A stretch of 62,459 bases of DNA from Verrucomicrobiota bacterium (GTDB lineage Bacteria; Pseudomonadota; Gammaproteobacteria; Coxiellales; Coxiellaceae). The translations under genes were made by a program, and so were the position numbers. The notes beneath the pieces were generated by a model. That model was given only the letters and a program-made list of their open reading frames with translations, searched no databases and was not told the origin of the DNA. Location of the stretch: NCBI GenBank assembly GCA_013287435.1, contig JABDDU010000008.1, positions 1 to 62,459 on the forward strand, given 5' to 3'. Positions 7,975 to 15,989 of this stretch are shown here, in pieces (within the stretch, counting starts at the first letter, position 1; every line of letters starts with the position of its first letter).

Positions 7975-9540
7975 TCAACTATTTTTGGGTTCATTAGTTT
8001 TATTACCATCTTCTTCAGTTGATAATTCTTGATTTGTTGACCTATAAAAAGAAGACGGACTCACTGCGCGTGATTCTAAAGCAGCAGTCACTGATCTGGC
8101 TGCTTTTGATCTTTTTAATTCTGGTACGGCATTGGTTTTACCATCCAATTCAGGTGGGCGTCCATTAACGCTAACCTCATTTTTTCCAAATTCATCTAAA
8201 TGTTGACGTGCTTCCAAAACTGATTTAACCGATCTCACTGATTGTGATCCAGTAGAAAATAAACCAGAACGAGAACTGGTTGACGTCATACCCTGTGATT
8301 CAGTAGCAACGCGTTCGTTATACAGCGATATTTGAGAAACAGTATTACGCAAGGGGCTTGTAATGTTTTCACTAAGCAATAATAAAAAATCTTTTTGAAT
8401 CAGTGAATCATAATAATCTTTTAATTCTTTTTCTTGTTCTACCGCTGTTCCAAACTCACTGTGTGATTCCAAAAATTGATTTTTTAATGTATCGCAATAA
8501 GTTATCAGCTGATTAATATTGGGTTGATCAAAAGGCCATGGCGATGTCATCAAATTGGCTAATTCTTCTAACTTTCGCCGAACTGAAGTGTATCTACCCA
8601 ATTCTTTGTCTAAATCATGCGACACAGGCGATGTATCACGTCTTTCTTGAAAAAGCGTTAATGCAGCATCACTTTCTGCGGCAATTTTTTTACTGACATC
8701 GCTTTTATCTTTGCAAGCATCCCATTCTTTTCTTTTTTCCCACGTTTTTTTATCGCCCAATATTAACTTCAACACAACACCTAAAGCGTAAATATCATTT
8801 TGCTTGGCGCACTGAAATTTTTCCCCTAAAAATTTCTCGCCTAATAAAGTCAGCGGATGCATATAGAAAGGTGATCCAGCTACTTTATCTTTGGTTGCGT
8901 TAATTGGACAGGCTGTTTCAAAATCCATTAGCACAATATGCCCAAGATGGATGGCAATATTATCTTCTTTGATATCACGATGTACGATATCTTTGTCATG
9001 CAGAAATTTTATAGCTGCGAATAAATCAGTTATTACATGCAATACCACACTATCATGAAGATGCGATCTTTCTTTGTCTTCTTTTAAACTCGGCAAATCC
9101 CGCATGATTTTTTCTAAAAACAAACCTGAAAATGGCAGCATCAAAAATCGACTACCTTGATTTACAATCGTTGCCATTCCTTGAATCACATTATGTTGAA
9201 TTGAGCTTTTTTGTTCTGCAGTAACATTAATATGAATAGATTCCATTTCTGTATTGGTTTTTTGTCCAAACTTTTTTTGCTTGGGTAATTGTTTCAATGC
9301 ACATAAACGTCTTTCCGATCCATCACTGGTTTCAAATTCAACAACAACGGCATACACTGAACCTTGATTACCTCGACCAACCAAAACAGAATCAGTAACA
9401 TCTTCTTCCGGTGTCAACAAAGTAAGACTGCCATCTTTATTGATCAAATAGATATGAGCAAATTCGGTTTCAACCAATTCGCCCACCATTTTCGAATCAA
9501 CTCGTCTTAAACTTTCAGGGTGATAATTTTTTCCAGGCAT
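7975..9540 (-). CDS. Eukaryotic-like Ser/Thr protein kinase (3' end probably frameshifted)
   Basis: A 521-residue Hanks-type kinase. The glycine-rich loop GRGNQGSVYAV is at 55-65 and the ATP-anchoring lysine is K83 in CALKQL. The catalytic loop HRDIKEDN is at 187-194, the metal-binding motif is D-F-E (206-208) instead of D-F-G, and the subdomain IX aspartate is D249 in NDIYALGVVL. The APE motif is not recognisable (GSPFYMHPL). The C-terminal 150 residues are low-complexity and Ser/Thr/Glu-rich, with no transmembrane helix. A ribosome site GGAG lies 7 bp before the ATG. It is probably a soluble signalling protein or a secreted effector candidate; the tail seems truncated (see 7814-7974). Confidence 0.82.
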   Translation of the reverse strand: MPGKNYHPESLRRVDSKMVGELVETEFAHIYLINKDGSLTLLTPEEDVTDSVLVGRGNQGSVYAVVVEFETSDGSERRLCALKQLPKQKKFGQKTNTEMESIHINVTAEQKSSIQHNVIQGMATIVNQGSRFLMLPFSGLFLEKIMRDLPSLKEDKERSHLHDSVVLHVITDLFAAIKFLHDKDIVHRDIKEDNIAIHLGHIVLMDFETACPINATKDKVAGSPFYMHPLTLLGEKFLGEKFQCAKQNDIYALGVVLKLILGDKKTWEKRKEWDACKDKSDVSKKIAAESDAALTLFQERRDTSPVSHDLDKELGRYTSVRRKLEELANLMTSPWPFDQPNINQLITYCDTLKNQFLESHSEFGTAVEQEKELKDYYDSLIQKDFLLLLSENITSPLRNTVSQISLYNERVATESQGMTSTSSRSGLFSTGSQSVRSVKSVLEARQHLDEFGKNEVSVNGRPPELDGKTNAVPELKRSKAARSVTAALESRAVSPSSFYRSTNQELSTEEDGNKTNEPKNS

Positions 9541-9685
9541 AATTTACTCCGCATTTTTCCTATCCTTTAACTTAGCGCAAATTATAGTCAATCCACCCCA
9601 TTTTGCTTTTAAAAACAAGCAAATATCATCTAAGTTACTTTAGATATAAGCGGTATCTTTTTGAATCAAAATGGGAAATAATGGT

Positions 9686-9714
9686 TTGAATTTGAGAAAA
9701 TATTTATGTATAAA
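9686..9714 (+). promoter_or_regulatory. Candidate sigma-70 promoter of tgt
   Basis: TTGAAT (9686-9691), a 17-bp spacer and TATAAA (9709-9714) give a good sigma-70 match with a predicted start point near 9721. The -10 hexamer covers the upstream ATG at 9714, which would therefore not be transcribed; this supports the tgt start at 9741. Confidence 0.6.
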
Positions 9715-9740
9715 TGTGTGAGTGTGAGCGCGGGAATCAA

Positions 9741-10928
9741 ATGACGAATACTTATCAAAGCAAACTACTTCATCAGCATTCACACACGCATGCAAGAATC
9801 ATGCACGTCTCCACTCCTCACGGTGAATTTACAACACCCTGTTTTATGCCGGTTGGCACGCGCGCGTTTGTGAATTTAATGACACCGGATGATTTAGAAA
9901 ATACGCATACGCAAATTATTTTGGGCGGCAATACGTATCACATGTTGGTAGCTCCTGGGATGGAAATAATTCAAGCCGCGGGCGGCATGCATCAATTTAT
10001 GGGTTGGGATAAACCGATGTTAACCGATAGCGGTGGTTTTCAAGTGTTTAGTTTGTCGAATAAAACCACTATCTGCAAAATCTTCGATGATGGCGCGCAC
10101 TTCAAACATCCTGTGACAGGAAAAATAATTCACTTAAATTCACAAACGTCGATTGAAGCGCAAAAAAGTATAGGGGCTGATATTATTATGGCGTTTGATC
10201 AATGCACGCCGGATAATGCCACTGAAAATGAAGCAGAAAAAATAATGGCGCGCACGCATCGTTGGCTTTTAGAATCAAAAGAAATTCATAATAAAAATCC
10301 AAACTCATTTTATAGCTTAAAACAAGCACTTTTTGGCATTATTCAGGGCGGCGTGTATCAACAGTTACGCGAAAAAAGCGCGCAATTTATTGTTGATGCA
10401 GAGTTAGATGGCATTGCGATTGGCGGTGAGTCGATTGGTTTTAATAGGCAAAAAACCGCTGAAATAATTAATTGGGTACGTCCGTTGCTGCCGGAAAATA
10501 AAATTCGCTACACGATGGGTGTTGGTTTGCATCCGCAAGATTTAATCGATGTCGTAAAATTAGGCGTAGATATTTTTGATTGCGTTGCTCCCACGCGCAA
10601 TGCACGACATGGTTCTTTGTATCACGGTTTTGCAGAGCCTGATAATGACTGGGTAAAATTTAATGCTTATGGCGAAGAAAAAGGCCAAATTAGCATTAAA
10701 AAAACGATTTATGCGAAAGATGATAATCCCATTTTAAAAAATTGCGAATGCCACACCTGCAAAAATTATTCCCGCGCGTATTTGCATTATTTATTTAAAA
10801 TCGAATCGCCGGCGTATCATCAGTTAGCGTGTATTCATAATGTTTTTACGATGCAGAAGACGTGTGATGTGATGAGGGAGATGATTGTTAAAGAAAATTG
10901 CGCTCGCCCTGCCGGGACGAGCTACTGA
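9741..10928 (+). CDS. tgt: Queuine/preQ1 tRNA-ribosyltransferase
   Basis: tRNA-guanine transglycosylase (395 residues) that exchanges G34 for preQ1 in tRNAs with GUN anticodons. TIM-barrel motifs are clear: FMPVGTRAFV, LTDSGGFQVFSLS (catalytic Asp), MAFDQCTPDN, GIIQGGVYQQLRE, and GVGLHPQDLIDVVKLGVDIF. The zinc site near residue 340 shows as C-E-C-H-T-C followed by a distant histidine (CIHN). An ATG at 9714 would add M-C-E-C-E-R-G-N-Q, a translated hexamer repeat, but that ATG lies in the promoter -10 box. No queA neighbour is present. Confidence 0.95.
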   Translation: MTNTYQSKLLHQHSHTHARIMHVSTPHGEFTTPCFMPVGTRAFVNLMTPDDLENTHTQIILGGNTYHMLVAPGMEIIQAAGGMHQFMGWDKPMLTDSGGFQVFSLSNKTTICKIFDDGAHFKHPVTGKIIHLNSQTSIEAQKSIGADIIMAFDQCTPDNATENEAEKIMARTHRWLLESKEIHNKNPNSFYSLKQALFGIIQGGVYQQLREKSAQFIVDAELDGIAIGGESIGFNRQKTAEIINWVRPLLPENKIRYTMGVGLHPQDLIDVVKLGVDIFDCVAPTRNARHGSLYHGFAEPDNDWVKFNAYGEEKGQISIKKTIYAKDDNPILKNCECHTCKNYSRAYLHYLFKIESPAYHQLACIHNVFTMQKTCDVMREMIVKENCARPAGTSY

Positions 10929-10970
10929 GTATCTTCGTAGTTAGCTACAAGGCTGCTCAGTAGCTCGTTT
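10919..10970 (+). terminator. Terminator-like hairpin after tgt
   Basis: GAGCTACTGAG (10919-10929) and CTCAGTAGCTC (10956-10966) form an 11-bp perfect stem, followed by GTTTT. The tgt stop codon (10926-10928) lies in the left arm. A third copy of GAGCTACTGAG follows at 10979, so an alternative pairing is possible. The U-run is short, so termination strength is uncertain. Confidence 0.55.
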
Positions 10971-11025
10971 TCACAGGTGAGCTACTGAGAGATCGTTGTA
11001 GACTATAGTGTAAATTGTTATTTTC

Positions 11026-11460
11026 TTAATTCGCCTTTATTATTTCACATCTTCCAGAGGTGGCAAGACAGGTAGGAAGGGTGCCAATACCGAGTACATT
11101 CATCGGAACAAACACAGCAGGATTCATTGGCTTGTAACCATGTGTAATTCCAAGCACTGCGCGCGGGGTGTTATTCGTGAATGGCACTGTTATTGGTTGA
11201 TTGGAGTAGTAACACGAGACGGCACCAGGTCCTTGACCAGGAAAATTCAATACAGTCGCCTGAAGCGGAAATTGTTCAAAATCTTTTCCTTTCTGACCAC
11301 ACCCCCAACCTGAAAAACCAGGCGGTATTATACAGTTTCCACCATTATCTTTTGGCGGGACAACAGTGTAATTTAATGGACAAGCCAGCGCATATATATT
11401 AGTGCTTGCACCAATACCAAATAAACAAAACAAAAAAACGAGCAAACTAAATTTTTTCAT
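11026..11460 (-). CDS. Small secreted cysteine-containing protein, unknown function
   Basis: 144 residues from the ATG at 11460, chosen because GAGG lies 9 bp upstream and a normal signal peptide follows (KK, then a hydrophobic stretch LLVFLFCLFGIGA, with likely cleavage after A-S-T-N-I-Y-A). The mature part is about 120 residues with six cysteines (ACPLN, GNCIIP, WGCGQ, VSCYY, PTCLA, GRCEI), enough for three periplasmic disulfides. No known domain is recognised. It is isolated, with a hairpin from tgt on one side and a 117-bp gap on the other. Confidence 0.65.
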   Translation of the reverse strand: MKKFSLLVFLFCLFGIGASTNIYALACPLNYTVVPPKDNGGNCIIPPGFSGWGCGQKGKDFEQFPLQATVLNFPGQGPGAVSCYYSNQPITVPFTNNTPRAVLGITHGYKPMNPAVFVPMNVLGIGTLPTCLATSGRCEIIKAN

Positions 11461-11591
11461 AGTATAACGCCTCATTTATGCTTACTGTACAAAATCAACA
11501 TCCTATAAAAAACTGCGTCCGTAACTTTGTGTGTAAAATACCACCATTACGGGGGGGGTTGTCAATAAATTATCTATTGACGCCCATTGTA

Positions 11592-12278
11592 TTATTGACA
11601 GTCCGCAAAAACGAACCCTTCCCGCTCAACAATCTCGCCAACAAAAATGGGGATAGGATTTTTAAATAGAGGGCCATCATACACAAAAGTATGAAATTCA
11701 CCGTGTTCACCGCAAGGATCAACATCAGCCGGAAGATCACTCAGAAATTTTTCATTGAATGGTCTGCCAGCGAAAGAAGCATCTAGTTTTTTAGGATCAA
11801 CACAGGTGACTACCGCTTTAATGCCAGCATCAATCATTTCTGTTGCAAGCATCGTCGTATTTTTTCCCCACAGCGGAAATAGCGGCGTGATGTGTGTTGT
11901 TGCCAATGTTGATTCTCGATAGCGCCGAACATTTTCTAAAAAAAGATCGCCAAAAACAATATGCGTAATTTCTCGCATCATTTTTGATTCCAAAAATGCT
12001 TGCATACGATTTTCATACGTTTCAATTGTGCACACAGCAGGAATAAAAATCGGATATAAGGGAAGATTTAATGCTTCGGCTTGTTTTTTAAGGAGTGCAT
12101 GACGTGTGGCATGCATGGACACGCGATCATATTCTTCTGTTATTGTGCTGAATAAACCAACCACATTATATTCATTGTTTTCGCGTATTTTATGCAGAGC
12201 ATAAGCACTATCTTTGCCTGTGCTCCAGCTAATTAAAATTGTGCGGGGACTCCTAGCGCGTTTATCAACATCAACCAT
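11592..12278 (-). CDS. Dph6-like ATP-pyrophosphatase (DUF71/COG2102)
   Basis: An adenine-nucleotide alpha-hydrolase-type ATPase of 228 residues. The PP-loop reads ISWSTGKDSAYAL near residue 16. The family-specific C-terminal segments are GDLFLENVRRYRES, FPLWGKNT and the hallmark DPCGEHGEFHTFVYDGPLF near 205. Archaeal and eukaryotic members amidate diphthine on EF2 (Dph6); bacterial members have no such target and have been linked by genome context to B12 salvage and other uses. The start at ATG 12278 overlaps the upstream antitoxin gene by 8 bp (ATGGTTGA), suggesting translational coupling. Substrate unknown. Confidence 0.8.
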   Translation of the reverse strand: MVDVDKRARSPRTILISWSTGKDSAYALHKIRENNEYNVVGLFSTITEEYDRVSMHATRHALLKKQAEALNLPLYPIFIPAVCTIETYENRMQAFLESKMMREITHIVFGDLFLENVRRYRESTLATTHITPLFPLWGKNTTMLATEMIDAGIKAVVTCVDPKKLDASFAGRPFNEKFLSDLPADVDPCGEHGEFHTFVYDGPLFKNPIPIFVGEIVEREGFVFADCQ

Positions 12279-12522
12279 GAACACTCTGTCTATACAAGTG
12301 ATCAGCAACCCACATTTTTATCAATGACGTTCTTGTTACGCCAATTTTTGCAGCCTCAATATCCAATTCTTCTAAAATATTTTTTGGAAAATCAATGGTG
12401 ATACGTTGAGTTGGATAACATGCTTTCACTGTTTTTAAATCTAAATGCTCCGTAACATCTGAATTTTCAAAAGCAATATCAAATTCGGATGCTTTTATTT
12501 TTTTACGTTTTGATGTATTCAT
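12271..12522 (-). CDS. BrnA/CopG-family antitoxin-like protein, no toxin partner
   Basis: An 83-residue basic protein. Its C-terminal half (RITIDFPKNILEELDIEAA, then GVTRTSLIKMWVADHLY) is a ribbon-helix-helix fold of the BrnA type. The N-terminal part (KIKASEFDIAFENSDVTEHL) matches the toxin-wrapping region of BrnA proteins as I recall them. A BrnT toxin normally lies just upstream, but here the neighbour is hpt (9 bp away) and no BrnT-like frame is visible. It is either an orphan antitoxin or a regulator now tied to the overlapping Dph6-like ATPase. Confidence 0.7.
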   Translation of the reverse strand: MNTSKRKKIKASEFDIAFENSDVTEHLDLKTVKACYPTQRITIDFPKNILEELDIEAAKIGVTRTSLIKMWVADHLYRQSVHG

Positions 12523-12531
12523 AGTAATATG

Positions 12532-13113
12532 TTACTCATGCTCCGGTGCCACCATATAAATCCCCGGCGCATTACGCAGATAACCTTTGTAATCCATGCC
12601 ATAACCAAAGACATAATGATTATCAACACATAATCCGCAAAAATCTGCGTGCGGCAATCCACTGTCAATGCGTGCATTATTTTTATCGACTAAAACAGCA
12701 GTTAACACTTCGCGCGCACCCTGCTTTTGACAATATTTCACAATCTCAGCCAATGTAATACCGCCATCTAAAATATCGTCAACAATTAATACCGTACGAT
12801 TTTTTAATGAACGCTGCGGTGTTGCTTTCCACACCAATTCTTGCCCCACTGTTTTGTGTTGATATCGTGTTGCATGAATGTAATCGACTTCCAATGGAAA
12901 ATCGATGCGCGGCAATAAATTACCGAGTGGTACCATTCCGCCGACAACCACACATAAAAATATTGGATTGGAATGCGACAAACGATGATTAATTTCATCG
13001 GCCATTTTATCTAACGCAACTTCAACTTCATTTTTCGAATAAATACAGGTTGATTTTGCAAGCACGTCACGAATGTGGCTCGGCAATATTTCTGGTTGCA
13101 CTTCCGGCTCCAT
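12532..13113 (-). CDS. hpt: Hypoxanthine-guanine phosphoribosyltransferase
   Basis: Purine salvage enzyme (194 residues) that converts hypoxanthine or guanine plus PRPP to IMP or GMP. The PRPP-binding motif VLIVDDILDGGITLAEI is near residue 105. The flexible-loop region DYIHATRYQHKT and the base-binding end YVFGYGMDYKGYLRNAPGIY are also present, typical of the gammaproteobacterial form. The open frame extends back to 13200, but homologous length favours ATG 13113 or 13137; neither has a strong ribosome site. The gene overlaps the 3' end of the mscS-type gene by 47 bp, so translation is probably coupled. Confidence 0.9.
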   Translation of the reverse strand: MEPEVQPEILPSHIRDVLAKSTCIYSKNEVEVALDKMADEINHRLSHSNPIFLCVVVGGMVPLGNLLPRIDFPLEVDYIHATRYQHKTVGQELVWKATPQRSLKNRTVLIVDDILDGGITLAEIVKYCQKQGAREVLTAVLVDKNNARIDSGLPHADFCGLCVDNHYVFGYGMDYKGYLRNAPGIYMVAPEHE

Positions 13114-14206
13114 CACTGTTTGTAGGGTCTCTATCATGTGAAATATGCACAGTTGTTGTTGGGAACGCACATTCTGCACCATGCGCTGCAATAATTGCAA
13201 TAGTTTTTAAAAATACATCTTGCTGTACTTGCCGATATTTAATCCAATCTGTGGTTTTTGTAAATGCATAAATATTTAAATTTAATGATGAAGGACCAAA
13301 CTCCACAAAATGAACCATCGTTGTTTGCATCGAATCAATACCGGGATGTTGACGCAACATGTCGGTCACCTCTTTTACAATCGGCGTAATCGCGTTCACA
13401 TCATCATAACGCACGCCGACCATGGTATTAATTTGTCGATGACTCATGCGCTGTGGATTTTCGACAGCAATCGTTGAAAAAACACTGTTCGGCACATACA
13501 AAGGCCGCTTTGAAAAAGTACGAATACGCGTTAACCGCCAACCAATATGCTCAACCGTTCCTTCAATATTACGATCAGGTGATCGAATCCAATCGCCTAC
13601 TGAAAATGGACGATCCCAAAAAATCATCATGCCGCCTAAAAAATTAGATAATGTTTCTTTTGCAGCGAAAGCAACGCCCAAACCACCGATACCACCGAAT
13701 GCCAATAAACTAGCGGTTTTAACGCCCAACATCGGCAATACCATTAGCAACACAATAATCGTTAATGTAATGCGTGAAAGCTGTGTTAACGCGCGTAATG
13801 TTGTTTTATCGCGCACCGGCAAACGTCCTGAACGCGGCGCAATTTCCTGCTCCATTTTTGTAATAAACGTCATTAATGACCAATAAAACGCGCCAATAAA
13901 GCAGAGACTGCGCACGGTGTTAACAACATCCAAATGCGAAATATCAATATCAAAACGTCGCATCACAATGGGAATAATAAAACTGATCGTCATTAACCAA
14001 AAAAAAGTAAGCCATGGCGCATGAACGGATTTTGTTAACGAGGCTAACCAGACATGTTTTCCGTTATCCAGCTTCTTTAGCAAAACACGATAAACTTCTC
14101 GCGAAACCCAATGAAAAAAGATCATCGTAATCAAAATCAGTGCGACATTGACCATCCAACGATGAAGCGTGAAAAAATGGAGTAAATCTTGAGTTAATGC
14201 ATGCAT
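13067..14206 (-). CDS. MscS-family mechanosensitive channel
   Basis: Inner-membrane channel of 379 residues. Four hydrophobic segments precede the pore helix (about 15-35, 60-85, 95-115 and 140-165). The pore helix reads LLAFGGIGGLGVAFAAKETL near residue 165, with the Gly/Ala packing pattern of MscS TM3. The beta-domain signature GDWIRSPDRNIEGTVEHIGW follows. Length and extra N-terminal helices resemble YnaI/MscM-like members rather than the 286-residue E. coli MscS. The C-terminus is rich in Asp/Ser/Asn. It opens under hypo-osmotic stress and is upstream of, and overlapping, hpt. Confidence 0.9.
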   Translation of the reverse strand: MHALTQDLLHFFTLHRWMVNVALILITMIFFHWVSREVYRVLLKKLDNGKHVWLASLTKSVHAPWLTFFWLMTISFIIPIVMRRFDIDISHLDVVNTVRSLCFIGAFYWSLMTFITKMEQEIAPRSGRLPVRDKTTLRALTQLSRITLTIIVLLMVLPMLGVKTASLLAFGGIGGLGVAFAAKETLSNFLGGMMIFWDRPFSVGDWIRSPDRNIEGTVEHIGWRLTRIRTFSKRPLYVPNSVFSTIAVENPQRMSHRQINTMVGVRYDDVNAITPIVKEVTDMLRQHPGIDSMQTTMVHFVEFGPSSLNLNIYAFTKTTDWIKYRQVQQDVFLKTIAIIAAHGAECAFPTTTVHISHDRDPTNSDGAGSATRNIAEPHS

Positions 14207-14274
14207 AGAAGTTTATTAAAATTGATCAAAGATAATTCAATTCTACAGTGATGAATGAGAAAAAGCGATGGGGG

Positions 14275-14424
14275 ATGTGTGAGTGTGAGTGTGAGTGTGA
14301 GTGTGAGTGTGAGTGTGAGTTATCTGTAAAATTTCAAATCGAGCCTCTGACACTGATAACTGATAACTGATCACTGATAACTGATAACTGATCACTGATC
14401 ACTGACACTGATCACCGATCACTC
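14275..14424. repeat. Tandem-repeat-armed element between mscS and nagZ
   Basis: Left arm of about seven GTGTGA/GAGTGT hexamers (14275-14320), core GTAAAATTTCAAATCGAGCC followed by TCTGAC, and right arm of alternating CTGATAA and CTGATCA heptamers to 14424. The core is nearly identical to that at 15948-15975 (inverted) and 47764-47788. It occupies most of the 218-bp gap. Confidence 0.85.
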
Positions 14425-15375
14425 TCAAGAAACAAAACGCCGATAACGAGACAATCTACCCATCATCGCCTCATTTTTCTTCGGCAAAACACGATCCAAA
14501 ATTTCAATCACGCCGTCTCGTGAATTACAGACCAATAAAATATCGCACCCTGCTTCTAATGCGCGGCGAGCACGATCATCATAGCTTCCCATTTTTGCAA
14601 CCGCTTGCATGGACAAATCATCACACAGTACCAATCCATCAAATTTTATTTGCTCGCGCAAAACGGTTTGTATCCAAAAACGCGAAAAACAAACGGGTAA
14701 TGGATCAATATTTTCATACACCACATGCGCCAACATAATTGCATCTAATTGTTTCGCCAAATGTCGAAAAGGATGCATGTCTTGCGCTGAAATTTCTTCA
14801 AAAGATCGTTCATCAATGGGTAAATCAAAATGTGAATCGAGTGTCACCCAACCATGTCCTGGAAAATGTTTTCCGGTGACAGGTGATTGCAATGCATGAC
14901 ATTGATCGATCATCCATTCACCTAATTCAGTCACCATATTTTTATTATTGCCAAAACTACGATGACCGATCACTTGATTGCGATCATAATTAATATCTAA
15001 AATGGGTACTAACGTACTATCGACGCCAACGTTATATAATTCATCCATCATGATTTTTAATATAGACGCAAAATCTTTTTTTGTTTTTTCAGGGGAAAGA
15101 AGATAATTCGATCCCCAATGTCCCATTGACGGTAACTCAGTAAATCCTTCACGAAAACGTTGTACGCGTCCGCCTTCTTGATCGACGGTAATCATTATTT
15201 TGGGAGCAATTAATTTGATGTGACGCGTTAATTCACGCAATTGTTCGATGGATTCATAATTACGTGAAAAAAGAATGACGCCAGAAATAAAGGGATGCGC
15301 TAAAATTTCTTTATCTTCGGGTGTTAATGTTAAGCCGGCAACATCAGCCCAGAGGAATCCAGTTGAAGAGGTCAT
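14425..15375 (-). CDS. nagZ: Beta-N-acetylhexosaminidase, peptidoglycan recycling
   Basis: Cytoplasmic glycoside hydrolase family 3 enzyme (316 residues, no signal peptide) that removes N-acetylglucosamine from anhydromuropeptides. The GH3 NagZ signature KHFPGHGWVTLDSHFDLP near residue 163 carries the catalytic His/Asp dyad, and the nucleophile Asp is in LCDDLSMQA near 248. DQEGGRVQRF near 60 and an N-terminal SGVILFSRNY also fit. The start is supported by AAGGAG six bases before the ATG. It follows the mscS-hpt group in reverse orientation order and is flanked on both sides by tandem-repeat elements. Confidence 0.95.
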   Translation of the reverse strand: MTSSTGFLWADVAGLTLTPEDKEILAHPFISGVILFSRNYESIEQLRELTRHIKLIAPKIMITVDQEGGRVQRFREGFTELPSMGHWGSNYLLSPEKTKKDFASILKIMMDELYNVGVDSTLVPILDINYDRNQVIGHRSFGNNKNMVTELGEWMIDQCHALQSPVTGKHFPGHGWVTLDSHFDLPIDERSFEEISAQDMHPFRHLAKQLDAIMLAHVVYENIDPLPVCFSRFWIQTVLREQIKFDGLVLCDDLSMQAVAKMGSYDDRARRALEAGCDILLVCNSRDGVIEILDRVLPKKNEAMMGRLSRYRRFVS

Positions 15376-15390
15376 GTGTAACTCCTTGAG

Positions 15391-15534
15391 GATCAGTGTG
15401 AGTTTGAGTGTGAGTGTGAGTGTGGGAAAATTTCAAAATAACCCAATCTATTCAAAATATTTTAACTGCATAGAAATAATAAAAAATAAAAAGATTTTAG
15501 ACCGTACCTCGACGCTCACACTCACACTCACACT
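15391..15534. repeat. Tandem-repeat-armed element between nagZ and a DUF1820 gene
   Basis: Left arm GTGTGAGTTTGAGTGTGAG (15395-15424), an AT-rich centre with AGACCGTACCTCGAC, and right arm GCTCACACTCACACTCACAC ending at 15534. AGACCGTACCTC also occurs, inverted, in the element at 50204-50316, so a second core type exists. The last codon and stop of the DUF1820 gene lie in the right arm. Confidence 0.8.
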
Positions 15535-15866
15535 TTATTCAACGGCAAATGACTAATATTATCGCGCTTAGTAGACGATTTATCAGACGAAGTCATTTTT
15601 GCTATGCCTTCTTTCATCACTTCATCAATACGTAAAATCGCATGCATCGGGATGTAAGAACGTTTTACACCCTTAAATTCAGCGCGCAATTTTTCTTCGG
15701 TTGGGTCAATCACAATCCCTGATTTCGTTTCATGAAAAATAAGTTCTTCAATCTCAATAAAACCCATTAAACTTTCTTCGGATAAATACCGCGAATATAT
15801 TTCGTATTGTTTATCGTTTTGAATAAAAAGGATTCTGTAGATGTGTTTTTGTTCTTGTTTTTCCAC
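15528..15866 (-). CDS. DUF1820-family protein
   Basis: A 112-residue protein with the conserved core YRILFIQNDKQYEIYSRYL, GFIEIEELIF and the hallmark EEKLRAEFKGVKRSYIPMHA followed by ILRIDEV. I recognise this as the DUF1820 family, common in gammaproteobacteria and of unknown function. The start is GTG (15866). The C-terminal residues K-V and the stop codon are formed by the first repeats of the hexamer array (AAA GTG TGA on the minus strand). It sits between nagZ and a DUF924 gene, all on the minus strand but separated by repeat elements. Confidence 0.8.
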   Translation of the reverse strand: MEKQEQKHIYRILFIQNDKQYEIYSRYLSEESLMGFIEIEELIFHETKSGIVIDPTEEKLRAEFKGVKRSYIPMHAILRIDEVMKEGIAKMTSSDKSSTKRDNISHLPLNKV

Positions 15867-15888
15867 TGGGAAGTCTCTTGTACTGTAC

Positions 15889-15988
15889 AGTTATCAGTTA
15901 TCAGTTATCAGTTATCAGTTATCAGTTATCAGTTATCAGTTATCAGTGTCAGAGGCTCGATTTGAAATTTTACCGATAACAGATAACC
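15889..15988. repeat. Heptamer-armed element between DUF1820 and DUF924 genes
   Basis: Eight tandem AGTTATC heptamers (15889-15945), then GTGTCAGAGGCTCGATTTGA and AAATTTTAC (the inverted core of the 14275 element), then CGATAACAGATAACC. The pure heptamer array is a likely slippage site. It lies immediately upstream of the DUF1820 gene. Confidence 0.85.
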
Positions 15989-15989
15989 C

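Noticed and set aside
9714-9740. tgt start at ATG 9714
   Set aside because: The ATG lies in a promoter -10 box, and the extra residues come from hexamer repeats.
15889-15945. Possible CRISPR array from the regular repeats
   Set aside because: The units are 6-7 bp without spacers, and there is no cas gene; it is a simple tandem repeat.
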